Positions 48,917 through 57,031 of a DNA stretch of 64,000 nucleotides are shown here, piece by piece (position 1 is the stretch's first letter; every line of letters begins with the position of its first letter). The DNA lies in assembly GCF_009733795.1 (NCBI RefSeq), contig NZ_WNXX01000001.1:62001-126000 (forward strand), in the 5' to 3' direction. This DNA comes from Actinotalea caeni. Its GTDB lineage: Bacteria; Actinomycetota; Actinomycetes; Actinomycetales; Beutenbergiaceae. Under the pieces are notes generated by a model. The model saw nothing but the letters and a program-made list of their open reading frames with translations, searched no databases and had not been told where the DNA came from. The translations under genes were made by a program, and so were the position numbers.

Positions 48917-49927
48917 TCAGTGGACGGGCTCGGGCGCGCCGGTGGCCTCCGGCTCCGCGGTGCCCGTCCGCTGCGGTGCGTCGGTGACGGCGCCGCCTGC
49001 GGTGCTGCCCGCACCGGCCGTGCTGCTCGCCTCGGCCGCGACGGCGGCCTGCGCGGCACGCCGGCGACGACCGCGCAGGCGCGAGGCGAGCGAGTGCGGC
49101 GTCGGCTGCCCGACGGCGCCGGTCAGCCGGTCGAGGACGATCGCCAGGATGACGATCGAGAGCCCGGCCTCGAAGCCCTGCGCGACGTCGACGCGGCTGA
49201 AGGCGCTGGTCACCGACTGGCCGAGGCCCGGTGCGCCGACGAAGCCGGCGATGACGACCATCGACAGCGCGAGCATGATCACCTGGTTGACGCCGGCCAT
49301 GATCGTCGGCAGCCCCAGCGGCAGCTGGATGCCGCGCAGGATCTGCCACGGTGTGCCGCCGAACGCCTCGCCCGCCTCGACGGTCTCGGCGTCGACCTGG
49401 CGGATGGCCAGCTCGGTGAGCCGGATGCCCGGTGCGATCGCGAACACCACGGTCGCGACGATCCCCGGTGCGTAGCCGATGCTGAAGAAGATGACGACCG
49501 GCACGAGGTAGACCAGAGACGGGATCGTCTGCAGGAAGTCGAGCACCGGCCGCAGCACCACGCTCACGGCCGAGCTCTTGGCGGCGAGGATGCCGAGCGG
49601 GATCCCGATGACGAGCGCGACGAGGGTCGCGACGAGCACCATCGACAGCGTCTGGACCGTCTGGGTCCACAGGCCCATGCTCATCGTCAGCACGAGCCCG
49701 ACGAGCGCGAACGCGGCGAACCACAGCGAGCGCACCCAGGCGGCCAGCAGCGCGACGAGCAGGGCCACGAGCAGCGGGTGGAGCAGCAGCACGACGTCGG
49801 TGATCGTCGTCGCGGCGGTGTTGAACGTGCTCTGGATGCCCGCGAGCAGGCCGGGCAGGTGAGCCTTGATCCAGGCCACGAGCGCCGCGGCGCCGGACCC
49901 GAGCGGGATCTGCGGGAGCCAGCTCAT
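48917..49927 (-). CDS. proW: Glycine betaine/proline ABC permease
   Basis: Membrane subunit of the ProU-type importer. The 336-residue protein has about six membrane segments and the permease EAA region ETVEAGEAFGGTPWQILRGI near residue 180. FLQTIPSLVYLVPVVIFFSI marks the ProW family. A 60-residue Ala/Gly-rich hydrophilic tail follows the last segment. The ATG overlaps the ATPase stop by four bases (ATGA). The tail is longer than usual and looks disordered. Confidence 0.92.
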   Translation of the reverse strand: MSWLPQIPLGSGAAALVAWIKAHLPGLLAGIQSTFNTAATTITDVVLLLHPLLVALLVALLAAWVRSLWFAAFALVGLVLTMSMGLWTQTVQTLSMVLVATLVALVIGIPLGILAAKSSAVSVVLRPVLDFLQTIPSLVYLVPVVIFFSIGYAPGIVATVVFAIAPGIRLTELAIRQVDAETVEAGEAFGGTPWQILRGIQLPLGLPTIMAGVNQVIMLALSMVVIAGFVGAPGLGQSVTSAFSRVDVAQGFEAGLSIVILAIVLDRLTGAVGQPTPHSLASRLRGRRRRAAQAAVAAEASSTAGAGSTAGGAVTDAPQRTGTAEPEATGAPEPVH

Positions 49928-51213
49928 CGGGCACCTCCCTGGGTGTCGGTGGCGGCGTCGGGCTCGGGTGCGTCGGTCTCGTGCCCGGAGCCGTTCGGGT
50001 CGGCGAGGGCGCTGAGCAGCGTCACACGCGGGATCAGCCCGACGAGCACACCGGCGTCGTCGACGACGGCGAGCGGCGACCGGGTGGCGGCCGCGTCGGC
50101 GAGCAGGTCGGCGAGCTGGGTGTCGGGCCCGACCGTGGTCACCTCACGTGCCGACAGCCGCGGCAGCGCCTCGGCGCCGCGCCGGATGGCCTCGGCGACG
50201 TCGTCCTCGTGGACGACGCCCAGGACCCGCCGGTCGCGGCTCACGACCAGCAGCGACGACGTCTGGTGCTCCCGCATCAGGCGGTGCGCCGTGCGCGGCC
50301 CGGCCTCGGGGCCGATGACGGCGACCGGGCGCTCCATGACCGAGCTCGCGGTCAGCACCCGGGCGCGGTCGACCTCGGCGACGAACTGGGCGACGTAGTC
50401 GTTCGCGGGGTCGGTGAGAATGTCCTCGGGGGTGCCGACCTGCACGATCCGACCGGCGCGCATCATCGCGATGCGGTCGCCCAGGCGCATCGCCTCGTTG
50501 AGGTCGTGCGTGATGAAGACGATCGTCATGCCGAGCTTGGACTGCAGCTCGAGCAGCTGGTCCTGCATCTCCTTGCGGATCAGCGGGTCGAGCGCGCTGA
50601 ACGCCTCGTCCATGAGCAGGATGTCGGTGCCTGCGGCGAGCGCACGGGCCAGCCCGACGCGCTGCCGCATGCCGCCCGACAGCTCCGAGGGCAGCGAGGC
50701 ACCCCAGCCGGCGAGCCCGACCATGCCGAGGGCCTCCTCGGCACGCTGCAGCCGCTCGGCCTTGCGGACGCCGCGCAGCTCCAGGGCGTAGGCGGCGTTC
50801 TCGAGCACCGTGCGGTGCGGCAGCAGCGCGAAGTGCTGGAACACCATCGAGACCCGGGAGCGGCGCACCTCGCGCAGCTGCGCGGCCGAGGCACCGGAGA
50901 CCAGCGCGTCGCCGATCTCGACGGTGCCCGCGGTGGGCTCCAGCAGGCCGTTGAGGGTGCGGATCAGGGTCGACTTCCCCGACCCCGACAGCCCCATGAC
51001 GACGAAGATCTCGCCGGGGTGCACCTCGAAGCTGGCATCGATGACTGCTGCGGTCGTCCCCTGCGGGAGGTCGTCGCGCGAGGCGCCCTCCTGCAGGCGG
51101 CGCACCGCCTCGGGAGCCCCCCGCCCGAAGACCTTGTACAGGCCCTCGACGCGCAGCGCGTGGGTGGCTGGAGCCTCGGACGGCTCGGCCACGGTTCGGA
51201 TGGTCTCGGTCAC
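49924..51213 (-). CDS. proV: Glycine betaine/proline ABC ATPase with CBS domains
   Basis: ATPase of the ProU-type importer. The 429-residue protein has Walker [21 protein letters not shown] near residue 70, the signature ELSGGMRQRVGLARALAAG, and Walker B DILLMDEAFSALDP. Two CBS domains occupy about residues 285-415; in OpuA these sense ionic strength or c-di-AMP. GTG 51213 was chosen for the family start; AGGA precedes it. First gene of proV-proW-proX. The leader upstream is long and structured. Confidence 0.92.
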   Translation of the reverse strand: MTETIRTVAEPSEAPATHALRVEGLYKVFGRGAPEAVRRLQEGASRDDLPQGTTAAVIDASFEVHPGEIFVVMGLSGSGKSTLIRTLNGLLEPTAGTVEIGDALVSGASAAQLREVRRSRVSMVFQHFALLPHRTVLENAAYALELRGVRKAERLQRAEEALGMVGLAGWGASLPSELSGGMRQRVGLARALAAGTDILLMDEAFSALDPLIRKEMQDQLLELQSKLGMTIVFITHDLNEAMRLGDRIAMMRAGRIVQVGTPEDILTDPANDYVAQFVAEVDRARVLTASSVMERPVAVIGPEAGPRTAHRLMREHQTSSLLVVSRDRRVLGVVHEDDVAEAIRRGAEALPRLSAREVTTVGPDTQLADLLADAAATRSPLAVVDDAGVLVGLIPRVTLLSALADPNGSGHETDAPEPDAATDTQGGAR

Positions 51214-51573
51214 GTGTCCTGTGCCTCGCGGCACCTGTGCGTGCACGGCGAGGTCTTTGGGTTACGGTCCGGGCCACCGGGGCGGGTCGTGCCGAGCGCC
51301 ACGCCTTGGGCGCCACCCCGGGTGCCGTACGCCCGCCATCCCCCCGGTGGCGGCCGCGGCCTGGGCTTGACGTCCCCGTTGCCAGCAGGCGTCCAGGGAC
51401 CGTCAAGCACCGTAGCAAGGTACAACGGTGGGCGCACCCGCCCGATCCGTGGGCCAACCTCCGAGGATCCGCATGCTGGTGCGGATCGTGCGCGGTCCTC
51501 GCCGAGAGCGAACGTTAGCGAATCGTGACCCAGCACTCACCGAGCGATGGCTCGGCCGTGAGGTGGTTGTGAC
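51214..51573 (-). other. Long proV leader/intergenic region with candidate promoter and hairpin
   Basis: About 360 bases without a gene. Read on the minus strand there is a -10-like TACGGT at 51414-51409. Beyond it is an inverted repeat of eight bases (GCTTGACG at 51408-51401 with CGTCAAGC at 51372-51365), extended by four more pairs past a bulge. Further runs such as CCCGGGGTGGCGCC and CGGCACGACCCG loosely recall c-di-AMP (ydaO) riboswitches, but I could not match the whole consensus. Confidence 0.35.
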
Positions 51574-52218
51574 CTAGGTCTCGGCGGAGGTGCGCTCGAC
51601 GAAGGTCGTACCGCGACCGGTGCGGGCGCCCAACGAGATCCCGCTCGGCGGCGTCGGAGGCAGCCCGCGGGAGCGGCGCCGGCGCGCGATCAGCTCGTCG
51701 ATGCCCCGCGTGCGGCGCGGGCTGGCGAGCGCGTCGAGGCGGCGCTGGAGCATGGGCGTCTCGACGATGCGGCGCGTCGCCGCCGGCGAGAACCCCAGGC
51801 CCGACAGGAAACGCTGCTCGGAGCGGTTGCCGCTCAGCGGCTGCGTGACGACGTGGCTGCCACCGCTCTCGGCGGCGACGTGGGCGACCAGGGACATCAG
51901 CGAGCGGCCGACGCCGCGGCGCCGGTGGGCCGGGTCGACGAACAGCGCCTCCAGCTGGAGGTAGGCGACGTCGGCGAACAGGTTGACGTCGACGTGCTGC
52001 GTGAGGGCCACGCCCACGACGTCGTCGGCGACCTCGGCGACGAGCAGGGCGGCGCCCGGCATCGTGCACCACACGGTCACCTGCTCCCCCAGCGAGGAGG
52101 AGTCGGGGCTGCACAGCTGGGGCCCGAGCGGTGAGTCCGCACGGGCCATCCGAAGAAGCTCCACGACCCGTGGCAGGTCGTCGGGGCGGGCAAGCCTGGC
52201 TGTCGCGCCGTGCCGCAC
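51574..52218 (-). CDS. GNAT family N-acetyltransferase
   Basis: A 214-residue GNAT-fold acyltransferase. It has acetyl-CoA motif A, LEALFVDPAHRRRGVGRSLM, near residue 95, with the R/Q-x-x-G-x-G/A pattern. The C-terminal 50 residues are Arg-rich and probably flexible. GTG 52218 was chosen because AGGGAG lies six bases upstream. The substrate is unknown. It lies 77 bases after the response-regulator stop on the same strand, with nothing to tie the two functionally. Confidence 0.82.
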   Translation of the reverse strand: MRHGATARLARPDDLPRVVELLRMARADSPLGPQLCSPDSSSLGEQVTVWCTMPGAALLVAEVADDVVGVALTQHVDVNLFADVAYLQLEALFVDPAHRRRGVGRSLMSLVAHVAAESGGSHVVTQPLSGNRSEQRFLSGLGFSPAATRRIVETPMLQRRLDALASPRRTRGIDELIARRRRSRGLPPTPPSGISLGARTGRGTTFVERTSAET

Positions 52219-52295
52219 GCGTCGCTCCCTTCCGGTCTCGGTCCAGCGTGGTCCCTGGGACACCTTACGCATGGAAACCGTGTCGCGTACGGTTC

Positions 52296-52985
52296 TCAGC
52301 CCTCGCTGCGACCGACCTGGTCGATGACGGCGTCGGCGACCTCGCGCATCGTGAGGCGGCGGTCCATCGACGTCTTCTGGATCCAGCGGAACGCCTCGGG
52401 CTCGGTCAGGCCCATGCGGGTCATGAGCAGTCCCTTGGCGCGGTCGACGCGCTTGCGGGTCTCGAAGCGGTCGGTGAGGTCGGCGACCTCGGCCTCGAGC
52501 GCGACGATCTCGCGGTGGCGGTGCAGCGCGATCTCGAGCGCCGGCAGCAGGTCGGCGGGCGTGAACGGCTTGACGACGTAGGCCATCGCGCCGGCGTCGC
52601 GCGCCCGCTCGACGAGCTCGGTCTGGGAGAAGGCGGTGAGCAGCACGACCGGGGCGATCCGGGCCTTGGTGATGCGCTCGGCGGCGGTGATGCCGTCGAG
52701 GACGGGCATCTTGACGTCCATGACGACGACGTCGGGCTCGAGGTCGGTGGCGAGCTTGACGGCGGTCTCGCCGTCGCCGGCCTCGCCGATGACGTCGTAG
52801 CCGGCCTCGTTGAGGGTCTCGACGACGTCCATCCGGATGAGGGGCTCGTCCTCGGCGACGACCACGGTGCGGCGCTCGCCGGCGCCGGTGGGCGCGGGCG
52901 CGTCCTCGGCCTGGCGGGCGTGGTCGAGGTCGAGGACCACGTCGTCGGCGGGCGTCCTGGGCTGCTTACCGTTCGCTTCTGTCAC
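52296..52985 (-). CDS. ANTAR-domain response regulator (PdtaR-like)
   Basis: A 229-residue regulator: a receiver domain (about 42-155) with VVVAEDEPLIRMD, the phospho-acceptor in DVVVMDVKMPVLDG, the Thr/Lys switch in LLTAFSQ and VVKPF, and a C-terminal ANTAR RNA-binding domain (KRVDRAKGLLMTRMGLTEPE then AFRWIQK). ANTAR proteins act as antiterminators on paired hairpins in nascent RNA. No histidine kinase is adjacent; in mycobacteria the partner PdtaS is also unlinked. GTG 52985 has TACGCT six bases upstream and was preferred over longer readings that run into the tRNA. Confidence 0.93.
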   Translation of the reverse strand: MTEANGKQPRTPADDVVLDLDHARQAEDAPAPTGAGERRTVVVAEDEPLIRMDVVETLNEAGYDVIGEAGDGETAVKLATDLEPDVVVMDVKMPVLDGITAAERITKARIAPVVLLTAFSQTELVERARDAGAMAYVVKPFTPADLLPALEIALHRHREIVALEAEVADLTDRFETRKRVDRAKGLLMTRMGLTEPEAFRWIQKTSMDRRLTMREVADAVIDQVGRSEG

Positions 52986-52991
52986 GGGGGT

Positions 52992-52997
52992 AGCGTA
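52992..52997 (-). promoter_or_regulatory. Leaderless -10 element of the ANTAR regulator
   Basis: TACGCT on the minus strand, six bases before the GTG at 52985, in the gap with the divergent tRNA. Confidence 0.6.
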
Positions 52998-53038
52998 GTG
53001 CTCCGTCGCGTCGACGCAGGTGAGACCGACGTCACTGT

Positions 53039-53112
53039 GCCCCGATAGCCCAACCGGCAGAGGCAATCGGCTCAAACCCGATCCAGTGTGGGTTCGAATC
53101 CCACTCGGGGCA
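53039..53112 (+). tRNA. tRNA-Leu-like gene, anticodon CAA, short variable arm
   Basis: A full cloverleaf: acceptor GCCCCGA (53039-53045) with TCGGGGC (53105-53111) and discriminator A; anticodon stem ATCGG with CCGAT around CTCAAAC, anticodon CAA at 53073-53075; T-arm GTGGG/CCCAC with loop TTCGAAT. The D-stem is weak. CAA reads UUG leucine, yet the variable loop is five bases (CCAGT), where leucine tRNAs have a long arm. The 3' CC is followed by G, so CCA is not fully encoded. It could be a genuine oddity or a tRNA-like regulator. Confidence 0.85.
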
Positions 53113-53504
53113 CCGAGCGCCAGCGAGGTGCCCCGAGCGGGATGACGGGAGCCGGAACGGCGTGCGAGGAACGAGCACGACGAGACGGCGGCTCCCACTC
53201 GGGGCACCGAGCGCCAGCGAGGTGCCCCGAGCGGGATGACGGGAGCCGGAACGGCGTGCGAGGAACGAGCACGACGAGACGGCGGCTCCCACTCGGGGCA
53301 GCAGCCGACCAGTGCGCCAGCGAGGAGCCCCGCGCGGGATGACGGGAGCCAGCGCCGCGTGCGAGGAACGAGCACGACGAGACGGCGGCTCCCACTCGGG
53401 GCAGCAGCCGACCAGTGCGCCAGCGAGGAGCCCCGCGCGGGATGACGGGAGCCAGCGCCGCGTGCGAGAACGAGCACGACGAGACGCCGGCTCCCACTCG
53501 GGGC
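53099..53504 (+). repeat. Tandem repeats attached to the tRNA 3' end (tyrT-repeat-like)
   Basis: Four direct units of 94, 94, 103 and 102 bases start at 53099, 53193, 53287 and 53390; a 13-base partial fifth starts at 53492. Each starts with TCCCACTCGGGGC, the 3' end of the tRNA; unit 1 is physically that end. Units 1 and 2 are identical. Units 3 and 4 form a second type with an insertion near the start and differ from each other by one deletion and one substitution. In units 1-2 CTCGGGGCACC pairs with GGTGCCCCGAG (11 bp). Later, GGGAGCC pairs with GGCTCCC at the unit joint. No protein is supported. Confidence 0.9.
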
Positions 53505-53539
53505 GCGCGCTCCTGCCGACCCGCCGGTGACGCGCCCCG
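53499..53539 (+). terminator. Hairpin closing the tRNA repeat array
   Basis: CGGGGCGCG (53499-53507) pairs with CGCGCCCCG (53531-53539). It starts within the partial fifth copy and probably ends the tRNA-repeat transcript, facing a convergent gene. Confidence 0.5.
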
Positions 53540-53579
53540 GAGCGAGGACGGCCCCCACGCGCGCACCAGGCCGCGCTCG

Positions 53580-54674
53580 CTAGCGGCGCGCCTCGTCCTC
53601 GACGGTCTCCGACGCCTCGTCGGCCGTGGTCTTCGTCACGTCACCGTCCGCCGCGTCCGCCGCGTCCGACCCGTCCGCCGCGTCGGTCGCGTCGCCGCTG
53701 GCCTCCGCCTCGGCCGGCTCGGTGGCCGCCGCGGGCTCCTGCACGAGCGCGCTGAGGGCGGCACCGGAGACCCCGCCGCCGATCGTCGCGAGCATCTGCC
53801 GCACGTTGGACAGCTGCGCGGTGATCGCCTCGCGCTGGCTGGCGGCGGCGGCGAGCTCGCGGTCGGACTCGCGCTTGATCTTCTCGGCCGTCTCGCGGGC
53901 CTCGCGGACGAGCCGCTCGGCCTCGGCGCGTGCGCCGTCGAGCAGCTGCTGCGCCTCGCGCTCGGAGTCGGCCTTGCGCTCCTCGGCCTCCTTCTCGATC
54001 GCGGCGAGCCGCTCCTCGGCCGCCGCGAGCTTCTGGTCGTGCTGAGCGAGCGCGCGGGCGAACTCGGCGGACGCCTGCTCGCGCCGCTCGGCGAGCGTGG
54101 TCTCGAACTCGGTCGCGGCGGCCGCGGCCTTGGCGCGCTGCCGCTCGAACACGGCCTCCGCCTCCTCGCGGCGCGCGGCGGCCTCGCGGTCGGCGACGTC
54201 GAGGATCTCGTCGGCGCGGCGCTGCGCGTCCGCGAGCCGCTTCGCGACCTCGGCGTCGGTGCGCGAGATCGACTCGTCGGCGTGCGCACGCGCCTGCGCG
54301 ACCTGACGCTCGGCCTTCTCCTGCGCGTCGCGCAGCAGGGCGTCGGCGTCGGCCTGGGCGCTGCTGCGCAGCTCCTCGGCCTCCTCCTGCGCGAGGCTGA
54401 GGATCCGGCCGATCCGTTCCCCCAGGTCGGCGTAGGAGGGCGCGCTGGCCGTCTGCTCCTCGGCGGTCGCCTCGAGCTCGGCGACGCGGGCCTGCAGCCG
54501 CTCGAGCTCCTGGGCGGTCTGGCCGCGCTGGGCGCGCTCGCGCTCCAGCTCCACGGTCCGCTCGGCCACCGCCTGCCGGGCGGCCTCGGCCGCCTCCTTC
54601 AGAGAGGTGACGTACCGGTCCACCTCGGTCGGCTCGTAGCCGCGCAGAACGGTGCGGAACGTGGCGTCAGACAT
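53580..54674 (-). CDS. DivIVA-like coiled-coil protein
   Basis: A 364-residue cytoplasmic protein. The first 25 residues (TFRTVLRGYEPTEVDRYVTS) resemble the DivIVA N-terminal motif that senses curved membrane. A long Ala/Glu/Arg coiled coil (about 30-290), then a hydrophobic patch and an acidic Ala/Asp tail follow. Proteins of this build (FilP, Scy, Wag31-like) organise polar growth or cell shape. ATG 54674 has GAGGAG six bases upstream and overlaps the preceding coiled-coil gene by eight bases, which suggests a hetero-complex. Confidence 0.82.
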   Translation of the reverse strand: MSDATFRTVLRGYEPTEVDRYVTSLKEAAEAARQAVAERTVELERERAQRGQTAQELERLQARVAELEATAEEQTASAPSYADLGERIGRILSLAQEEAEELRSSAQADADALLRDAQEKAERQVAQARAHADESISRTDAEVAKRLADAQRRADEILDVADREAAARREEAEAVFERQRAKAAAAATEFETTLAERREQASAEFARALAQHDQKLAAAEERLAAIEKEAEERKADSEREAQQLLDGARAEAERLVREARETAEKIKRESDRELAAAASQREAITAQLSNVRQMLATIGGGVSGAALSALVQEPAAATEPAEAEASGDATDAADGSDAADAADGDVTKTTADEASETVEDEARR

Positions 54675-56094
54675 TCGTTGCTCCTCGGGAGGACGGGTCC
54701 GCCGTTTCGGGGACGGACAGGGCTTCGATCACGCCGGCGAGCTCTCCGAGCTCCTCGGCGATGGCTTCACGACGGCGGCGCAGCTCGGCGACCTCGGCAC
54801 GGGCCTCCTCGAGGATGCGGGTGGCCTCCTCGCGCATCTGCTGGGCGTCTTGCCGTGCGGTGTCGAGCAGCTCGACGGCCTCGGCGCGCGCACGCGCGGT
54901 CTCGGCATAGGTCTGCTGCTGCAGCGCCTCCAGGTCGGCGGCGGCGCGCTCGCGCACCATGCGCGCGCCGTCGGCGGCGTCGGCGAGCCGCTGCTCGGCG
55001 CGGCGCACCTGGGCGTCGGCCTCGGCCTGCGCCCGGGCGAGCACCGCCTCGGCCTCCTGCTCGGCGCGCTCCCGGGTGGCGGCAGCGTCCTCATCGGCGA
55101 CCCGCACCAGGGCGAGCGCCCGTGCCTCGGCGTCCTCGGCCGCGGCCCGCGTCTCGGTGAGCTGCTGCCGCATGCGGTGCGAGGAGCGCGCGAGGATGAC
55201 CGACAGACGGGTGCGGACCCGGCGCGCGTGCGCGGCGAGGTCGGCGGCGGAGCGGCGCCGCATGGCATCGACCTCGGCGTGCGCACCGGCGAGCAGGCCG
55301 GCGACCGTGCTCTGCGCCCACGCGAGGTGCTGCTCGGCCTCCGCGATCGTCGTGCGGGCCTCCTCGCGCGCCTGCGCCAGCAGCTCGTCCCGCTCCTGGG
55401 TGGCGTCGGCGAGCAGCTGTTCCGCACGCTCCGTGTGCTCGGCCAGCACGGCCTCGGCGGCGGTGACGAGCTTCTCGCGGGTCGCCTCGGCCTCGCCCCG
55501 GATCAGGGCCGCCTCGGCCTCGGCCTCCTCGCGGCGGTGCTGCACGCTGCTGACGGTCGCCTGCGCCCAGGCCTCCACCTCGGCGCGGTAGCGCGCGATC
55601 TCCTCGTCGTTGTCCCGTACCTGCTGCGCGAGCCGCTGCTCGGTCTCGGCGCGCAGCCGGTCGCGCTCGCCCTCGGCCTGCGTGAGCAGCTGCTCCGCGC
55701 GCGCACGGGCGTCCTCGACCAGCCGCGCGGCCTCCTCGCGGGCGGCGGTCACCGCAGCCGCGGCGGTCCGCTCCGCCGTCGCGGTCACGACGGCTGCCTG
55801 GTCGGCGGCGTCGTTCAGCGCCTGCCCGGCGTCCTCGCGGGCGGCCGCGAGCTCGCGCGCCGCGGCCTGCCGGTCCTGCTCGGCCTCGCGCCGCGCGGTC
55901 TCGATCGCCTGTGTGGCCTCCTGCTGCGCCTGCCGCTCGGCGGCGAGCCGCTCGGCGTGCGCGCGCGCCTCCGCCTCCGCCTCGGCGCGCAGCCTGTCGG
56001 CGTGCTCCTGGGCCGTGCGGAGGATCTCGACGGTGTGACGGTGGACGTCACCGACGTCCCCCGAGCCCGCGGATGGCACCACCACGCCCGCCAT
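54667..56094 (-). CDS. Large coiled-coil protein, likely cytoskeletal
   Basis: A 475-residue protein that is almost entirely Ala/Glu/Arg heptad repeat from about residue 18 to 450. It has no signal peptide, membrane segment or enzymatic motif. It resembles the long coiled-coil proteins of Actinobacteria (Scy/FilP class) only in composition, so the specific role is unknown. The start is ambiguous: ATG 56094, or GTG 56085, which has TACGAT exactly seven bases before it in the leaderless style. It is coupled to the DivIVA-like gene by an eight-base overlap. Confidence 0.75.
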   Translation of the reverse strand: MAGVVVPSAGSGDVGDVHRHTVEILRTAQEHADRLRAEAEAEARAHAERLAAERQAQQEATQAIETARREAEQDRQAAARELAAAREDAGQALNDAADQAAVVTATAERTAAAAVTAAREEAARLVEDARARAEQLLTQAEGERDRLRAETEQRLAQQVRDNDEEIARYRAEVEAWAQATVSSVQHRREEAEAEAALIRGEAEATREKLVTAAEAVLAEHTERAEQLLADATQERDELLAQAREEARTTIAEAEQHLAWAQSTVAGLLAGAHAEVDAMRRRSAADLAAHARRVRTRLSVILARSSHRMRQQLTETRAAAEDAEARALALVRVADEDAAATRERAEQEAEAVLARAQAEADAQVRRAEQRLADAADGARMVRERAAADLEALQQQTYAETARARAEAVELLDTARQDAQQMREEATRILEEARAEVAELRRRREAIAEELGELAGVIEALSVPETADPSSRGATNV

Positions 56095-56146
56095 CGTAGT
56101 CGCGGGCTCCTCCGGTGCCCACCGCCCGGTGGTCGTCGCTCATGGC

Positions 56147-56956
56147 TCAGATCTGACCGACGGGCTCGCGCTTCTCCGCCTGGAACTGGTCCTCCACGCG
56201 ACCGCGGGCCCAGTAGGCCGAGATCGAGAGCCTGCCGCGGTCGATGCAGCGCTCGTCGGTCAGGTGGCGACGCAGCAGCTTGACCGCGCCGCGCTCCCCG
56301 TGGACGAACGCCTGGACGTCGCCGCCGCGCCAGGGCAGGGCCCGCACCGCCTCGACGAGCGCCTCCTCGTCCGCGCCGTGCACCCAGGTGACCTCGAGAC
56401 CGTCGGGCCGGGCGAGGTCCACGACGTCGGACGGGCTCTCGACCTGCACCACCGCGTGCCCGACGGCGTCGGCCGGCAACGCCTCGAGGGCGGCCGCGAT
56501 CGCCGGCAGCGCGGCGAGGTCGCCGACGAGCAGGTGCCAGTCCGCGGTGGGGTCGGGGGCGTACGCCCCGCCCGGGCCGCTGAGGACCAGCCGGTCGCCG
56601 GGCCGCGCACGGTCGGCCCACGGGCCCGCGAGACCGTCGTCGCCGTGCAGCACGAAGTCGATGGCGAGCTGCTGCGCGGCCTCGTCGACCCAGCGCACCG
56701 TGTAGGTGCGTGGCCGCGGCAGCGCCTCGGGACGGTCGCGGCGCAGCGCCTCCAGGTCGTACGGCGGCTCGAGCCCGGCGGCGGGATCGGCGAACAACAG
56801 CTTCACGTAGCGGTCGGTGAACGCGTTGTTCTGGAAGGACGCGAAGCCCGGGCCGCCCGCGACGACGCGCACGAGGTGCGGGCCGAGACGCTCGGTGCGG
56901 AGCACCTCGAGCACCGTCTGCGGACGGCGTCCCCGCCCGCGCGCTGGCTGCGTCAT
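56147..56956 (-). CDS. Siderophore-interacting protein (FAD/NAD(P)H ferric reductase)
   Basis: A 269-residue SIP-type reductase, cytoplasmic, that releases iron from imported ferric siderophores by reduction with a flavin. It has the FAD-binding motif LPRPRTYTVRWVD near residue 80, VLHGDDGLAGPWADRARPGD near 104, and the C-terminal SISAYWARGRVEDQFQAEK, a hallmark of the family. GGAGGGG lies just before the ATG. No siderophore transport gene is adjacent, and I see no DtxR-type box in the 75 bases upstream. Confidence 0.9.
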   Translation of the reverse strand: MTQPARGRGRRPQTVLEVLRTERLGPHLVRVVAGGPGFASFQNNAFTDRYVKLLFADPAAGLEPPYDLEALRRDRPEALPRPRTYTVRWVDEAAQQLAIDFVLHGDDGLAGPWADRARPGDRLVLSGPGGAYAPDPTADWHLLVGDLAALPAIAAALEALPADAVGHAVVQVESPSDVVDLARPDGLEVTWVHGADEEALVEAVRALPWRGGDVQAFVHGERGAVKLLRRHLTDERCIDRGRLSISAYWARGRVEDQFQAEKREPVGQI

Positions 56957-57031
56957 GTCCCCTCCGATCGGGTCAGCAGCCTAGCCGCCGTCGCGCGGCC
57001 GACCGAGCCGCGGCCAGAGTCCGGACGCTGG

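Noticed and set aside
51214-51573. Firm call of a c-di-AMP (ydaO-yuaA) riboswitch before proV
   Set aside because: Only short stretches recall the consensus; I could not find a pairing P1 stem or all conserved blocks, so it is reported only as a possibility.
53099-53504. CRISPR array or integrative-element att sites
   Set aside because: Unit lengths of 94-103 bases with no unique spacers and no cas genes exclude CRISPR. Copies of a tRNA end can mark att sites, but they are about 100 bases apart with no integrase or cargo.
53072-53566. Open reading frames on both strands through the repeat array, with repeated peptide blocks
   Set aside because: They merely translate the tandem repeats, begin in or near the tRNA, lack ribosome-binding sites and exist in several frames at once, as high-G+C non-coding DNA commonly allows.
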